Positions 6,698 through 12,632 of a stretch of 12,997 nt of DNA are shown in pieces; position 1 is the first letter of the stretch, and each line of letters opens with the position of its first letter. This DNA comes from a bacterium (GTDB lineage Bacteria > Cyanobacteriota > Vampirovibrionia > Gastranaerophilales > Gastranaerophilaceae): contig JAFXYU010000063.1 of NCBI GenBank assembly GCA_017541565.1, positions 1-12,997 on the forward strand, given 5' to 3'. The notes below the pieces were generated by a model that made no database searches, was not told the DNA's origin, and saw only the letters and a program-made list of their open reading frames with translations. The translations under genes were made by a program, and so were the position numbers.

Positions 6698-6853
6698 AGA
6701 ACTTCCCACAAGAAGAAAGTCTTGTCAGGGTTCGGCGGATTTGCGGACGGACGTTAGTCCGGATAGCGAGAATATGAAGCGACTGAACCGATTAGGTTCA
6801 AAAGCGAAACTATTCGAGCGTGGAGCAAATCCAAGAAAAGCCTCCTCGTCTGC
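6698..6853 (+). ncRNA. Candidate structured RNA downstream of tRNA-Gly, with a tRNA-like acceptor stem
   Basis: This GC-richer stretch folds well by eye. ACAAGA/TCTTGT (6708-6713/6720-6725) makes a first hairpin. A closing stem GCGGAC/GTCTGC (6743-6748/6848-6853) copies the acceptor stem of tRNA-Gly. Inside it are the hairpin GGAC-GTTA-GTCC (6749-6760) and a stem GCgaGAATA/TATTCgaGC (6766-6774/6811-6819) with a tandem G-A pair. That stem encloses TGAACC-GATTA-GGTTCA (6784-6800). There is no T arm of normal type and no anticodon arm of normal size, so it is not a tRNA. It may be co-transcribed with the tRNA. No known RNA family was recognised. Confidence 0.4.
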
Positions 6854-6855
6854 TT
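6840..6855 (+). repeat. Copy of the tRNA-Gly 3' end
   Basis: GCCTCCTCGTCTGCTT matches the 3' end of the intact tRNA (last part of the T arm, acceptor strand, discriminator and next base) at 15 of 16 positions. With the intact tRNA it forms a direct repeat around the structured segment, as attachment-site cores do. The one mismatch is still able to pair (G-T) in the predicted stem. Confidence 0.65.
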
Positions 6856-6879
6856 ACTTTTTTTGTAAAAAAAGTAAGC
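6852..6879. repeat. Perfect 13-bp inverted repeat with 2-nt centre
   Basis: GCTTACTTTTTTT (6852-6864) faces AAAAAAAGTAAGC (6867-6879). It overlaps the end of the tRNA-like stem. On either strand it is not followed by a normal T-run after a GC-rich stem, so it is only a poor terminator candidate. It may instead be the border of a small mobile or repeat element. Confidence 0.55.
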
Positions 6880-6962
6880 AAAAAAACTTTCATTATACTG
6901 TATTATTTAAAAACTACAAATTTTTTGTAAAGGATTTTTTTTCTTTACCCTAAAAATTATGA

Positions 6963-6968
6963 TATACT
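6963..6968 (+). promoter_or_regulatory. -10 box for a leaderless matrixin mRNA
   Basis: TATACT ends 6 bp before the ATG at 6975, so a transcript from it would begin at or next to the start codon. No Shine-Dalgarno is visible upstream. The -35 region is poor. Confidence 0.4.
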
Positions 6969-6974
6969 TTTACC

Positions 6975-7769
6975 ATGCAGCGATACACATATTTAAACGC
7001 AAGTGTTAAAAACGGAAGTATTATGAGATGGCCGGTTAATAATCTTACGGTCTATATTGCTCCTATGAAATTTTATTCCAAAACCGGAGAAGATGCCAAA
7101 TACAGAAGAATGGTTATGGATGCTTTTTCCGTATGGGCTGCTGCAAGCGGCGGTAAATTACATTTTAAAATAACTAATATTCTTTTAGAGTCTTTAATTA
7201 ATGTAGATTGGAAACGTGTTGAAAGACATGCGCTCGGACATTGTTATTTTAATTGGGATTCAGCAAACAGATTGTGTGGTGCGGAAGTTTCTATCGGTCT
7301 TACTGACGGAAGGATTCATCAGGAATATGATAATGATACGGAAGTTTATCATACAATTCTTCACGAAGTCGGTCACGCTTTAGGTTTGGGCCACAGTCCT
7401 TATAAAACTGATATTATGTATACTCCGCATCAATACGGAATTGCATCACTTAGTGAAAATGACAAATATTCAATACAATGGTTATACAGGTTACAATCCG
7501 GTGCTTCAGTTAAACAAATTGCATCAAAATACGGAATAACTACTTCAACTGATATTGATGCCGTAATAAGAAAAATCGACTCTAAAAACAGTGAAGTTAA
7601 CACATCCGAAAGATTACAAATAAATACACAAAGGAGAGATTTATTACAAGAAGCGGAAAATATAGGTGATTTAAACAGATATAATATGCTTTTACAAAAT
7701 ATTTCTCTTTCAGGTGAAGTTAACAACTATCTAAAAATTAACAGAAACGAAAAGAAAGATATTTATTAA
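6975..7769 (+). CDS. Matrixin-type zinc metalloprotease (M10-like, metzincin)
   Basis: 264 residues. The catalytic motif HEVGHALGLGH (130-140) gives zinc ligands H130, H134 and H140 and the general base E131. The Met-turn methionine is M148 in TDIMY. The strand RWPVNNLTVYI (18-28) is the usual start of a matrixin domain, so the domain covers about 18-172. The C-terminal tail (about 173-264) is polar and helical and not recognised. There is no signal peptide, propeptide or cysteine switch. The in-frame sequence before the ATG is closed by a TGA at 6960-6962, so a longer N-terminus is not possible. The start has no Shine-Dalgarno, but a -10 box sits 6 bp upstream, pointing to a leaderless mRNA; the alternative start at 7023 would drop the first 16 residues. 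The substrate is unknown. Nothing nearby looks like an inhibitor or secretion system. Confidence 0.85.
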   Translation: MQRYTYLNASVKNGSIMRWPVNNLTVYIAPMKFYSKTGEDAKYRRMVMDAFSVWAAASGGKLHFKITNILLESLINVDWKRVERHALGHCYFNWDSANRLCGAEVSIGLTDGRIHQEYDNDTEVYHTILHEVGHALGLGHSPYKTDIMYTPHQYGIASLSENDKYSIQWLYRLQSGASVKQIASKYGITTSTDIDAVIRKIDSKNSEVNTSERLQINTQRRDLLQEAENIGDLNRYNMLLQNISLSGEVNNYLKINRNEKKDIY

Positions 7770-7821
7770 TATCAATTAATTTATATAAATATAATCATCA
7801 TCATAATAAGCACCCATTTTT

Positions 7822-8017
7822 TGTAGAAAACTATCTAAAAGTATTATAAATAAAGGATTTTTAATGTAGAAAATTATATAGAAAAAATATTCAAAACTTA
7901 CAATTTTTCTATATTTTTCTATATAAAAAAAGAAAAAATAAAAAAATCCAAAAATTAATATATAAAAACATTCAAAACTTGTAAGTTTTCTACAACTTTT
8001 CTACATAGTTTTCTACA
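7822..8017. repeat. AT-rich array of TTTTCTACA / TGTAGAAAA motifs
   Basis: Exact TGTAGAAAA occurs at 7822-7830 and 7865-7873. Its complement TTTTCTACA occurs at 7986-7994, 7997-8005 and 8009-8017, spaced 11 and 12 bp apart. Weaker forms (TTTTTCTATA twice, 7905-7922) lie between. A longer direct repeat starting ATTCAAAACTT (about 7889 and 7970) precedes both right-hand groups, and the second includes the palindrome AAAACTT-GT-AAGTTTT (7974-7989). The layout resembles protein-binding iterons or a dense operator cluster. The 295-bp gap between the protease stop and 8065 holds nothing else I can support. Confidence 0.6.
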
Positions 8018-8064
8018 TTTATATATTTTGGTGTATTAATAAAAAATTACTAATATTTTTAATT

Positions 8065-8257
8065 GTGACTTTCTTTAATGATAAAGAAAGTCACCAAAGA
8101 AACTGCCCAAGCTGGAATTCCGCTCACTAATCAATTGTAGCGTTCGACCTTAGACCGACAAACTCGCTTACGCTCAGACAATGCCGGTCTTGATGTTGTC
8201 TCACTAACATTGATTGTTCGCTCCGTAAGGCTTTGGGTTTGGGGTTTAACGTAATGA
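8065..8257. repeat. Repeat copy A (palindrome plus structured segment)
   Basis: It begins with a perfect 13-bp inverted repeat around 4 nt (8065-8094; arms GTGACTTTCTTTA and complement). The following 160 bp are about 85-90 percent identical by eye to 10991-11145. Shared inner pairings are AATCAAT/ATTGATT (8129-8135/8209-8215) and GACCGACA/TGCCGGTC (8153-8160/8182-8189). Unlike copy B it has no matching inverted repeat at its right end, so it may be truncated. Confidence 0.75.
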
Positions 8258-8344
8258 GCAAACAATCTGAGTGAAACAATGATAAATAATAAATTTAACA
8301 CAATAAAATATATTATTTTACTGTAATATTGTATACAGTCACAT

Positions 8345-8375
8345 AAAAAAACCTGCTTTTTCAAGCAGGGTTTTT
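8345..8375 (-). terminator. Intrinsic terminator of the 811-residue gene
   Basis: CCTGCTT and AAGCAGG (8352-8358/8363-8369) form a 7-bp stem with a 4-nt loop. On the minus strand it is followed by a run of seven T, 25 bp after the stop codon of the upstream gene. A T-run also follows on the plus strand, so it could work in both directions. Confidence 0.85.
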
Positions 8376-8399
8376 CGAGAATACCAATCTTACATCATA

Positions 8400-10835
8400 T
8401 TAATTACATTTATCTTTTAGTTTTGAATACAATCTTTGCATACATTCGTCAATAAGATCGTCATCTGTATATCTGTCGCAAATTGCGTTATATGCATATC
8501 CGATACCTGCGCCGAGCAGCCCTATACCGCCGATAATCCATCCTACCGGGTTACTTGCAAGTGCTATACCTGCTCCTACTCCTGCAGCCGCTCCTGCTCC
8601 TGCGTAAGCACCGTTACTCCAACTGAAGAATTGTCTGTGGTTACCGTTATTGAAAGTAGTTTCTTTTGATAACGGATTATTTTCATCATCATATAAATCA
8701 ATAATTGTCTTTATTTTTATATAATCGGCATCATTTTCAAAACCGTTATCTTCTGCAACTTTGAGTAACGATTTTATTAAGTTTTTCTTATTATCCATAG
8801 TGATAATACCGCCGTCATATTCGTCATCAAGATGTTCAATAATTCCTTCAATAGGATTTAATCCCTTGACTTCATAAACACCTTTCAGAAATTCCATAAC
8901 ATTATCAGGATCAACATTTTCAAGGTATTTATTAACAATCGGGTAATCTAAAGTTGCATCATTATCTTTTTTGATAAGATTTACCAAATCTTTTCCGTTC
9001 TGATATGATTTAGACTCTACTTTTTTCATCATAGCGTCTATATTTGCTTTTTCACCGATTTTATTGTTTTTCTTATCATATTTGTGTAATTTACCATCAC
9101 TGCCTACTTTGTAGTAGTTGTTGAACTTGGAACTATAATAAACACCGTCATTATCAGTTTCTTGTAATACTTTTCCGTCAACTAATTTTGTGATATTTTC
9201 ATTTGTTTCTGATTTTGCTGATGAAGTTTTTTCTTCTTTTTCTTCTTTCTCTTCTTCTATTTTTTCTTCTTTTTTATTAGTTGTTAAAATTTCATCATCT
9301 TCAATTGTTGTGTAGTGTTTACTTTCTATTTTGTCAAAATCAACAGTTGAACCGTCAGAAAGGTGCAATTTTTTATTGGTATCAAGCCAGCCTTTAAGTT
9401 TTACCAATTCTCCGTCTTTTACAATAAAGAATTGCGGTCTTCCTTTTATATCTTTACCTTTTGATTTATAAACTTTTACATCGCCGTAAGCACCTGATTT
9501 ACTGCTGTCGGTTTCCTTAATTGTTCCGTCATCAGTGAGTGATTCAATTCTTTCTTCAACAGAAGAGTAATTCTTTTTTTCTTTCTTTTCTTCTTTTTCG
9601 TAACGACTATTGTTTTCAACTTTATCTGCTTTCGGAATTTGACCTTCAAAGCCTTCTTTAATCAAGTCTTTTTTGGTCTCATCCTGAATTTTGGTTTCTG
9701 AAATCAAGTCAGGTATAAGTGAATTAAATTCTTTTCCGTATTTTTCCTGAATAGTATTGTCAATATTTGCAGCCTGCTGCATTCTGATTTGAGTGTACAA
9801 ATCTTCAAATGCAGGTATAACCTTATTTAATGCGCTTGATATTTTGGATTTAATATCAGAACTCGGTTCAGTGCCTTCTTTAAGTTTATCCATTACCGGT
9901 TTTAAATGTTCATCATAAGCATCACTCAACGCTGCTTTTTTCTTCAATACTGTAGGACAATCTTTAAAATCGCTTCCGCCTGCGACATCTAAAAGTGCGA
10001 GAACAAAATTTTGTATTCCGGCAGGAGTGGTTGATTTCATATTCTTGGAAATATAACGAAGAATACATCTGTCATCATCGGTTTTATTTGATTCATTCCA
10101 ATAACTTAATACTTCTATAATATTATTGTTTTGTCTGCAAAGAGAAGCCAGACTTACAAAGTTGCCGCCATCAGAAGATTCTATTTTAATACCTTCTATT
10201 AATTTCTTTGTTCCTTCGTCAATATCAACATCTTTTCTTTTGTTGTCAACGCTGTAGAAATATCCTGCTTTAGTCAATTCTTTTTTGATATTGTCATCGT
10301 CAAGAATTGCCGCTACTATATTTTTTTTGGAAATATTTTTGAAAAGATTTCTTAATGCTTCAAGTTTTTCGCTATTATTGGATTTTTTCATTGCTTCTTG
10401 ATATGCTTTAATTTCATCATCCTCTAAATAACCATTTTGAAGTATTTTATTATAAACATTTTTGTAAGCATCTATTTTTGTTGCTTCAATACTTTTGCCT
10501 CCGCCTGCGCTGCCGCTTCCGGTACCACCGTTCAAGCCGCTGAAATCAAATTTAAAATTGAACGGATTTGTACTTGTGCCGACAGAAGTACTTCCTGCTC
10601 CGCCCCAACTGAAATTACCCCAAAATCCGTTAGAATTTCCGTTTATTTTTGATGCTACTTGATTAATTGCAGTTTGCGGATTAAGAAGTTCATTATAACT
10701 AAAATTAGGATAAGAAAAATAATTATCCCAAACACTACCGATATAACCAAGTTTAGCGGCTCCGTACATCATAGTTGTTTTTAAAGGCGCATACATGGAT
10801 TGGTCAAGCAAATCTATCCAAATCGGTTGTATCAT
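8400..10835 (-). CDS. Large protein of unknown function with two related internal modules and a C-terminal glycine-zipper segment
   Basis: 811 residues, not recognised. Visible parts: an aromatic- and Gly/Ser-rich N-terminus (1-115, many W, F, Y and N), a helical region (116-400), a charged low-complexity linker rich in K and E (405-425), module 1 (about 430-510), a second K/E-rich linker (521-540), module 2 (about 547-611), a helical acidic region (612-725), and a small-residue hydrophobic stretch of AG, GA and GV repeats (743-782) with a basic-acidic cysteine-containing tail. The modules share a DG-x(3)-ETD start, a Y/K-rich core with DGxLxK, and end in KIESKHY or KVESKSY, so they look like an internal duplication. 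There is no signal peptide. The glycine-zipper segment could insert into a membrane, as in some effectors and toxins, but this is speculative. The Shine-Dalgarno GAGGA supports the start. Related repeats flank the gene on both sides. Confidence 0.7.
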   Translation of the reverse strand: MIQPIWIDLLDQSMYAPLKTTMMYGAAKLGYIGSVWDNYFSYPNFSYNELLNPQTAINQVASKINGNSNGFWGNFSWGGAGSTSVGTSTNPFNFKFDFSGLNGGTGSGSAGGGKSIEATKIDAYKNVYNKILQNGYLEDDEIKAYQEAMKKSNNSEKLEALRNLFKNISKKNIVAAILDDDNIKKELTKAGYFYSVDNKRKDVDIDEGTKKLIEGIKIESSDGGNFVSLASLCRQNNNIIEVLSYWNESNKTDDDRCILRYISKNMKSTTPAGIQNFVLALLDVAGGSDFKDCPTVLKKKAALSDAYDEHLKPVMDKLKEGTEPSSDIKSKISSALNKVIPAFEDLYTQIRMQQAANIDNTIQEKYGKEFNSLIPDLISETKIQDETKKDLIKEGFEGQIPKADKVENNSRYEKEEKKEKKNYSSVEERIESLTDDGTIKETDSSKSGAYGDVKVYKSKGKDIKGRPQFFIVKDGELVKLKGWLDTNKKLHLSDGSTVDFDKIESKHYTTIEDDEILTTNKKEEKIEEEKEEKEEKTSSAKSETNENITKLVDGKVLQETDNDGVYYSSKFNNYYKVGSDGKLHKYDKKNNKIGEKANIDAMMKKVESKSYQNGKDLVNLIKKDNDATLDYPIVNKYLENVDPDNVMEFLKGVYEVKGLNPIEGIIEHLDDEYDGGIITMDNKKNLIKSLLKVAEDNGFENDADYIKIKTIIDLYDDENNPLSKETTFNNGNHRQFFSWSNGAYAGAGAAAGVGAGIALASNPVGWIIGGIGLLGAGIGYAYNAICDRYTDDDLIDECMQRLYSKLKDKCN

Positions 10836-10960
10836 TTTTCTATCCTCTAAATTTTCCTCTTACATATATAAAGTTCCAAAACCATGTAGAATTGCCTTTT
10901 TCAGACTTTTTGCTTAACAAAAGTTTACAATTTGAGCATGGAAAATTTAGGTAATATGTT

Positions 10961-11239
10961 GTGACTTTCTTTATCATTAAAGAAAGTCACCAAAGAAACT
11001 GCCCAAGCTCGAACTCTGCTCACTAATCAATTGTAACGTTCGACCCGAGCCCGACAAACTCGCTTACGCTCAGACAATGTCGGTCTTGATGCTGTCTCAC
11101 TAACATTGATTGTTCGCTCCGTTAGGCTTGGGGTTTAGCGAATGAAGTTCCGCCCCAAGAGGGGTAAATATAATGGCTGGGAATTGTCATTACCAGCCTG
11201 TTTTGTTGAAAACCTTTCTTTAATGATAAAGAAAGTCAC
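10961..11239. mobile_element. Repeat copy B, MITE-like element with 26-bp terminal inverted repeats
   Basis: The left end (10961-10986) and the right end (11214-11239) are perfect inverted copies over 26 bp, and each is itself a near-complete palindrome built on CTTTCTTTA/TAAAGAAAG. Between them, 10991-11145 matches copy A in the same orientation. The remaining part (11146-11213) has two small hairpins, CCCC-AAGA-GGGG and GGCTGG/CCAGCC. There is no coding sequence, so it would need a transposase in trans. Inner pairings are AATCAAT/ATTGATT (11025-11031/11105-11111) and GCCCGACA/TGTCGGTC (11049-11056/11078-11085). The 125 bp between this element and the 811-residue gene (10836-10960) hold its leader and no clear promoter. 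Confidence 0.6.
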
Positions 11240-11280
11240 ATTTATAAAGATATTAATAATTAGCACACCAAAATATATAC

Positions 11281-11308
11281 TTGTGATAATAAATTTATAT
11301 GTTATAAT
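11281..11308 (+). promoter_or_regulatory. Promoter of the ribbon-helix-helix gene
   Basis: TTGTGA (11281-11286), a 16-bp spacer and a perfect TATAAT (11303-11308), 22 bp before the chosen start codon. Confidence 0.65.
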
Positions 11309-11329
11309 AAGATGTGTATCGGAGGGAAT

Positions 11330-11518
11330 ATGGCACGAGTATTAATTTCAATGTCAAATGACTTTTTATCGAGAGTAGACAACGTTGCTTCATCTGAACA
11401 AAGAACGAGAAGTGAGTTAATAAGAGAGGCTTTGAGAGTCTATATTAAGAGAACAAAAATATCCAACAACGCTAAAGCGGAAGAAAATGCAACTATCCTG
11501 ACAAGTTTGTTAGATTAA
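11330..11518 (+). CDS. CopG-type ribbon-helix-helix DNA-binding protein, no partner toxin seen
   Basis: 62 residues starting MARVLISMSNDFLSRVD. The pattern is that of a ribbon-helix-helix regulator: a short strand RVLISMS (3-9) that would enter the DNA major groove as a dimer, helix 1 (about 10-20), a turn with RTRSELIREAL (25-35) and helix 2 to about 42, then a polar tail. I chose the ATG at 11330 rather than one at 11312 in the same frame, because GGAGG (11321-11325) sits 4 nt before it and the homology begins there. Such proteins are often antitoxins or plasmid copy regulators, but no toxin-like gene follows within 190 bp and none precedes it. It may be an orphan or control the flanking repeats or its own promoter. 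Confidence 0.82.
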   Translation: MARVLISMSNDFLSRVDNVASSEQRTRSELIREALRVYIKRTKISNNAKAEENATILTSLLD

Positions 11519-11596
11519 ATTTGCCATTTCTTTTACACTAAGCCGAAATATCACAGTGGGCATGCCGTTCCGGTGTTTATTTTGATGTTTTTATAA

Positions 11597-11623
11597 TGTT
11601 TACATTTTGTTTAAATGTAAACA
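11597..11623. repeat. Perfect 11-bp inverted repeat, operator-like
   Basis: TGTTTACATTT (11597-11607) and AAATGTAAACA (11613-11623) flank 5 nt. It lies between the regulator gene and the convergent EF-hand gene. It is AT-rich with no T-run, so a protein-binding site is more likely than a terminator. Confidence 0.5.
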
Positions 11624-11645
11624 TGTTTTATATTTGTAATACTGA

Positions 11646-11690
11646 CACAGGCTCGGAATATTTCCGAGCCTGTGCTTTCATCCCTTTTTT
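11646..11690. terminator. Probable bidirectional terminator between convergent genes
   Basis: A perfect 13-bp GC-rich stem, CACAGGCTCGGAA (11646-11658) and its complement (11662-11674), has a 3-nt loop. On the plus strand it is followed by a pyrimidine tract ending in six T (to 11690). On the minus strand the T content after it is poor, but it lies 37 bp after the EF-hand gene stop. The rest of 11519-11710 holds no gene. Confidence 0.65.
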
Positions 11691-11710
11691 AATATTCACA
11701 CACACAATAA

Positions 11711-12265
11711 TTAACTTTTTTCATCTTCCATATATCTGTAATCCAAGAGGCTTCCTTCATATTTGTCTGAGTCATCCGAGTAGAACATTGACATATTGTT
11801 TATTGTTCTGTTTCTGTCTGCAATTCTTTGTTTTTCAACCTGAGAATTTACGCCGTATGCGCTGATTTCCTGGCTTGTAACTTTTCCGTCATGGTTAGCG
11901 TCAATATCGTCAAAGTGAGCAAGTACGGTTTCTTGCAGACTTCCTGTAATACCTGAACTTGCACCTAAGGAGATTATTTGTTCCCTTGTTAATCCTTGGG
12001 TTGCGATATTGTTCATAAATTTCTGAATTTCATCAGCGGATATTTTTCCGTCTTTGTTAGTATCTACACTGTTAAAATTTGATGAAAGATATGATGCAAA
12101 AGTTGCACCGTAGGCAGTGTTTGTAACGTTTGTATTCGTTAACGCTTTATTGAGGTTTTCTAAAGTTACTCCGTCTTTGTATTGATTGGAAATCAGTGAG
12201 AAAGAGTTTGTCAAACCTGCATTAATTCCTGTGAATAATGATGATCCGTCTAATTTTTTACCCAT
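11711..12265 (-). CDS. Calcium-binding protein with two EF-hands
   Basis: 184 residues. Two complete EF-hand loops are visible: DTNKDGKISADE (68-79; ligands D68, N70, D72, backbone at 74, S76, E79) and DANHDGKVTSQE (122-133; D122, N124, D126, T130, E133). They are about 54 residues apart, so each loop lies within its own helical pair. The N-terminal 60 residues are rich in N, S, T and L, with no signal peptide; the C-terminus (about 140-184) is polar and acidic. Calcium binding is well supported; the role (buffer, sensor or structural part of an exported protein) is not visible. The Shine-Dalgarno GGAG lies 8 nt before the start, and a promoter sits 30-60 bp upstream. It converges with the ribbon-helix-helix gene. 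Confidence 0.82.
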   Translation of the reverse strand: MGKKLDGSSLFTGINAGLTNSFSLISNQYKDGVTLENLNKALTNTNVTNTAYGATFASYLSSNFNSVDTNKDGKISADEIQKFMNNIATQGLTREQIISLGASSGITGSLQETVLAHFDDIDANHDGKVTSQEISAYGVNSQVEKQRIADRNRTINNMSMFYSDDSDKYEGSLLDYRYMEDEKS

Positions 12266-12296
12266 TTTTGAGTCTCCATATTAGTTTTCCACTTTT

Positions 12297-12332
12297 AGTT
12301 TAATAATATTTTTATAAAAGTCAACGTACGTT
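12297..12332 (-). promoter_or_regulatory. Promoter of the EF-hand gene with an overlapping palindrome
   Basis: On the minus strand TTGACT (12324-12319), a 16-bp spacer and TAAACT (12302-12297). A perfect 10-bp palindrome AACGTACGTT (12323-12332) overlaps the upstream edge of the -35 box and could be a regulator site. Confidence 0.5.
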
Positions 12333-12396
12333 TAGATGATAAAAAATAAATAACAGTAATCAAATTTTATTTCAAATATGGAATTGTTTTATAAAC

Positions 12397-12555
12397 ACCT
12401 CTCCTGTGGGGGAGGTCGCGGTTGTAGTCGAGCGTGAGTGAGACGTACAACTGCGGGAGGGGGCTAATCTTTAAACCAAACCATCCCCCACCCGAATCCG
12501 TAATGCTCAAACACAGTTTTCGCAAACGGCTTCTGCCCTCCCCCGTGTGGAGGGT
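12397..12555. mobile_element. GC-rich MITE-like element
   Basis: About 160 bp, much richer in GC than its surroundings. Its ends are imperfect inverted repeats: the left end reads ACCTCTCC-TGTG-GGGGAGGT and the right end, read on the other strand, ACCCTCCACACGGGGGAGGG. Each end also folds on itself: 8 bp with loop TGTG at 12397-12416, and CCCTCC/GGAGGG at 12536-12554. There is no gene. The 59 bp on its left and 77 bp on its right are AT-rich; the latter holds the gltX promoter. Confidence 0.55.
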
Positions 12556-12587
12556 CATATCAATTTATAATTTTCTATTTATTTTTG

Positions 12588-12596
12588 TGCCATAAT
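12588..12596 (+). promoter_or_regulatory. gltX promoter, extended -10 type
   Basis: TGC directly before CATAAT (12591-12596) makes an extended -10 element, 36 bp upstream of the gltX start. No good -35 box is seen, as is usual for this type. Confidence 0.45.
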
Positions 12597-12632
12597 AGAG
12601 GGGTAAACGGATTAAAAGGAAGGAATATAAAT

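Noticed and set aside
6743..6853. Second tRNA or tmRNA
   Set aside because: An acceptor-like stem exists, but there is no T arm with GTTCRANYC, no D arm and no 7-nt anticodon loop with a 5-bp stem; a tmRNA tag frame is not evident.
6633..6953. Open frame on the plus strand, 106 residues
   Set aside because: It starts inside tRNA-Gly and runs through the structured segment and the T/A-rich hairpin; no ribosome site. The repeated A-S-S-S-A it would encode comes from the copied tRNA 3' end.
7822..8017. CRISPR array
   Set aside because: Motifs are only 9 bp, occur on both strands, spacing is 2-3 bp or irregular, and there are no cas genes.
8131..8364. Open frame on the minus strand, 77 residues with a hydrophobic stretch
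   Set aside because: Its start codon lies at the end of the T-run of a terminator with no Shine-Dalgarno, and most of it runs through repeat copy A.
11142..11345. Open frame on the plus strand, 67 residues
   Set aside because: It spans the right half of repeat copy B and overlaps the well-supported ribbon-helix-helix start; no ribosome site.
12367..12558. Open frame on the minus strand, 63 residues
   Set aside because: It lies almost wholly in the GC-rich inverted-repeat element and has no ribosome site or recognisable protein pattern.
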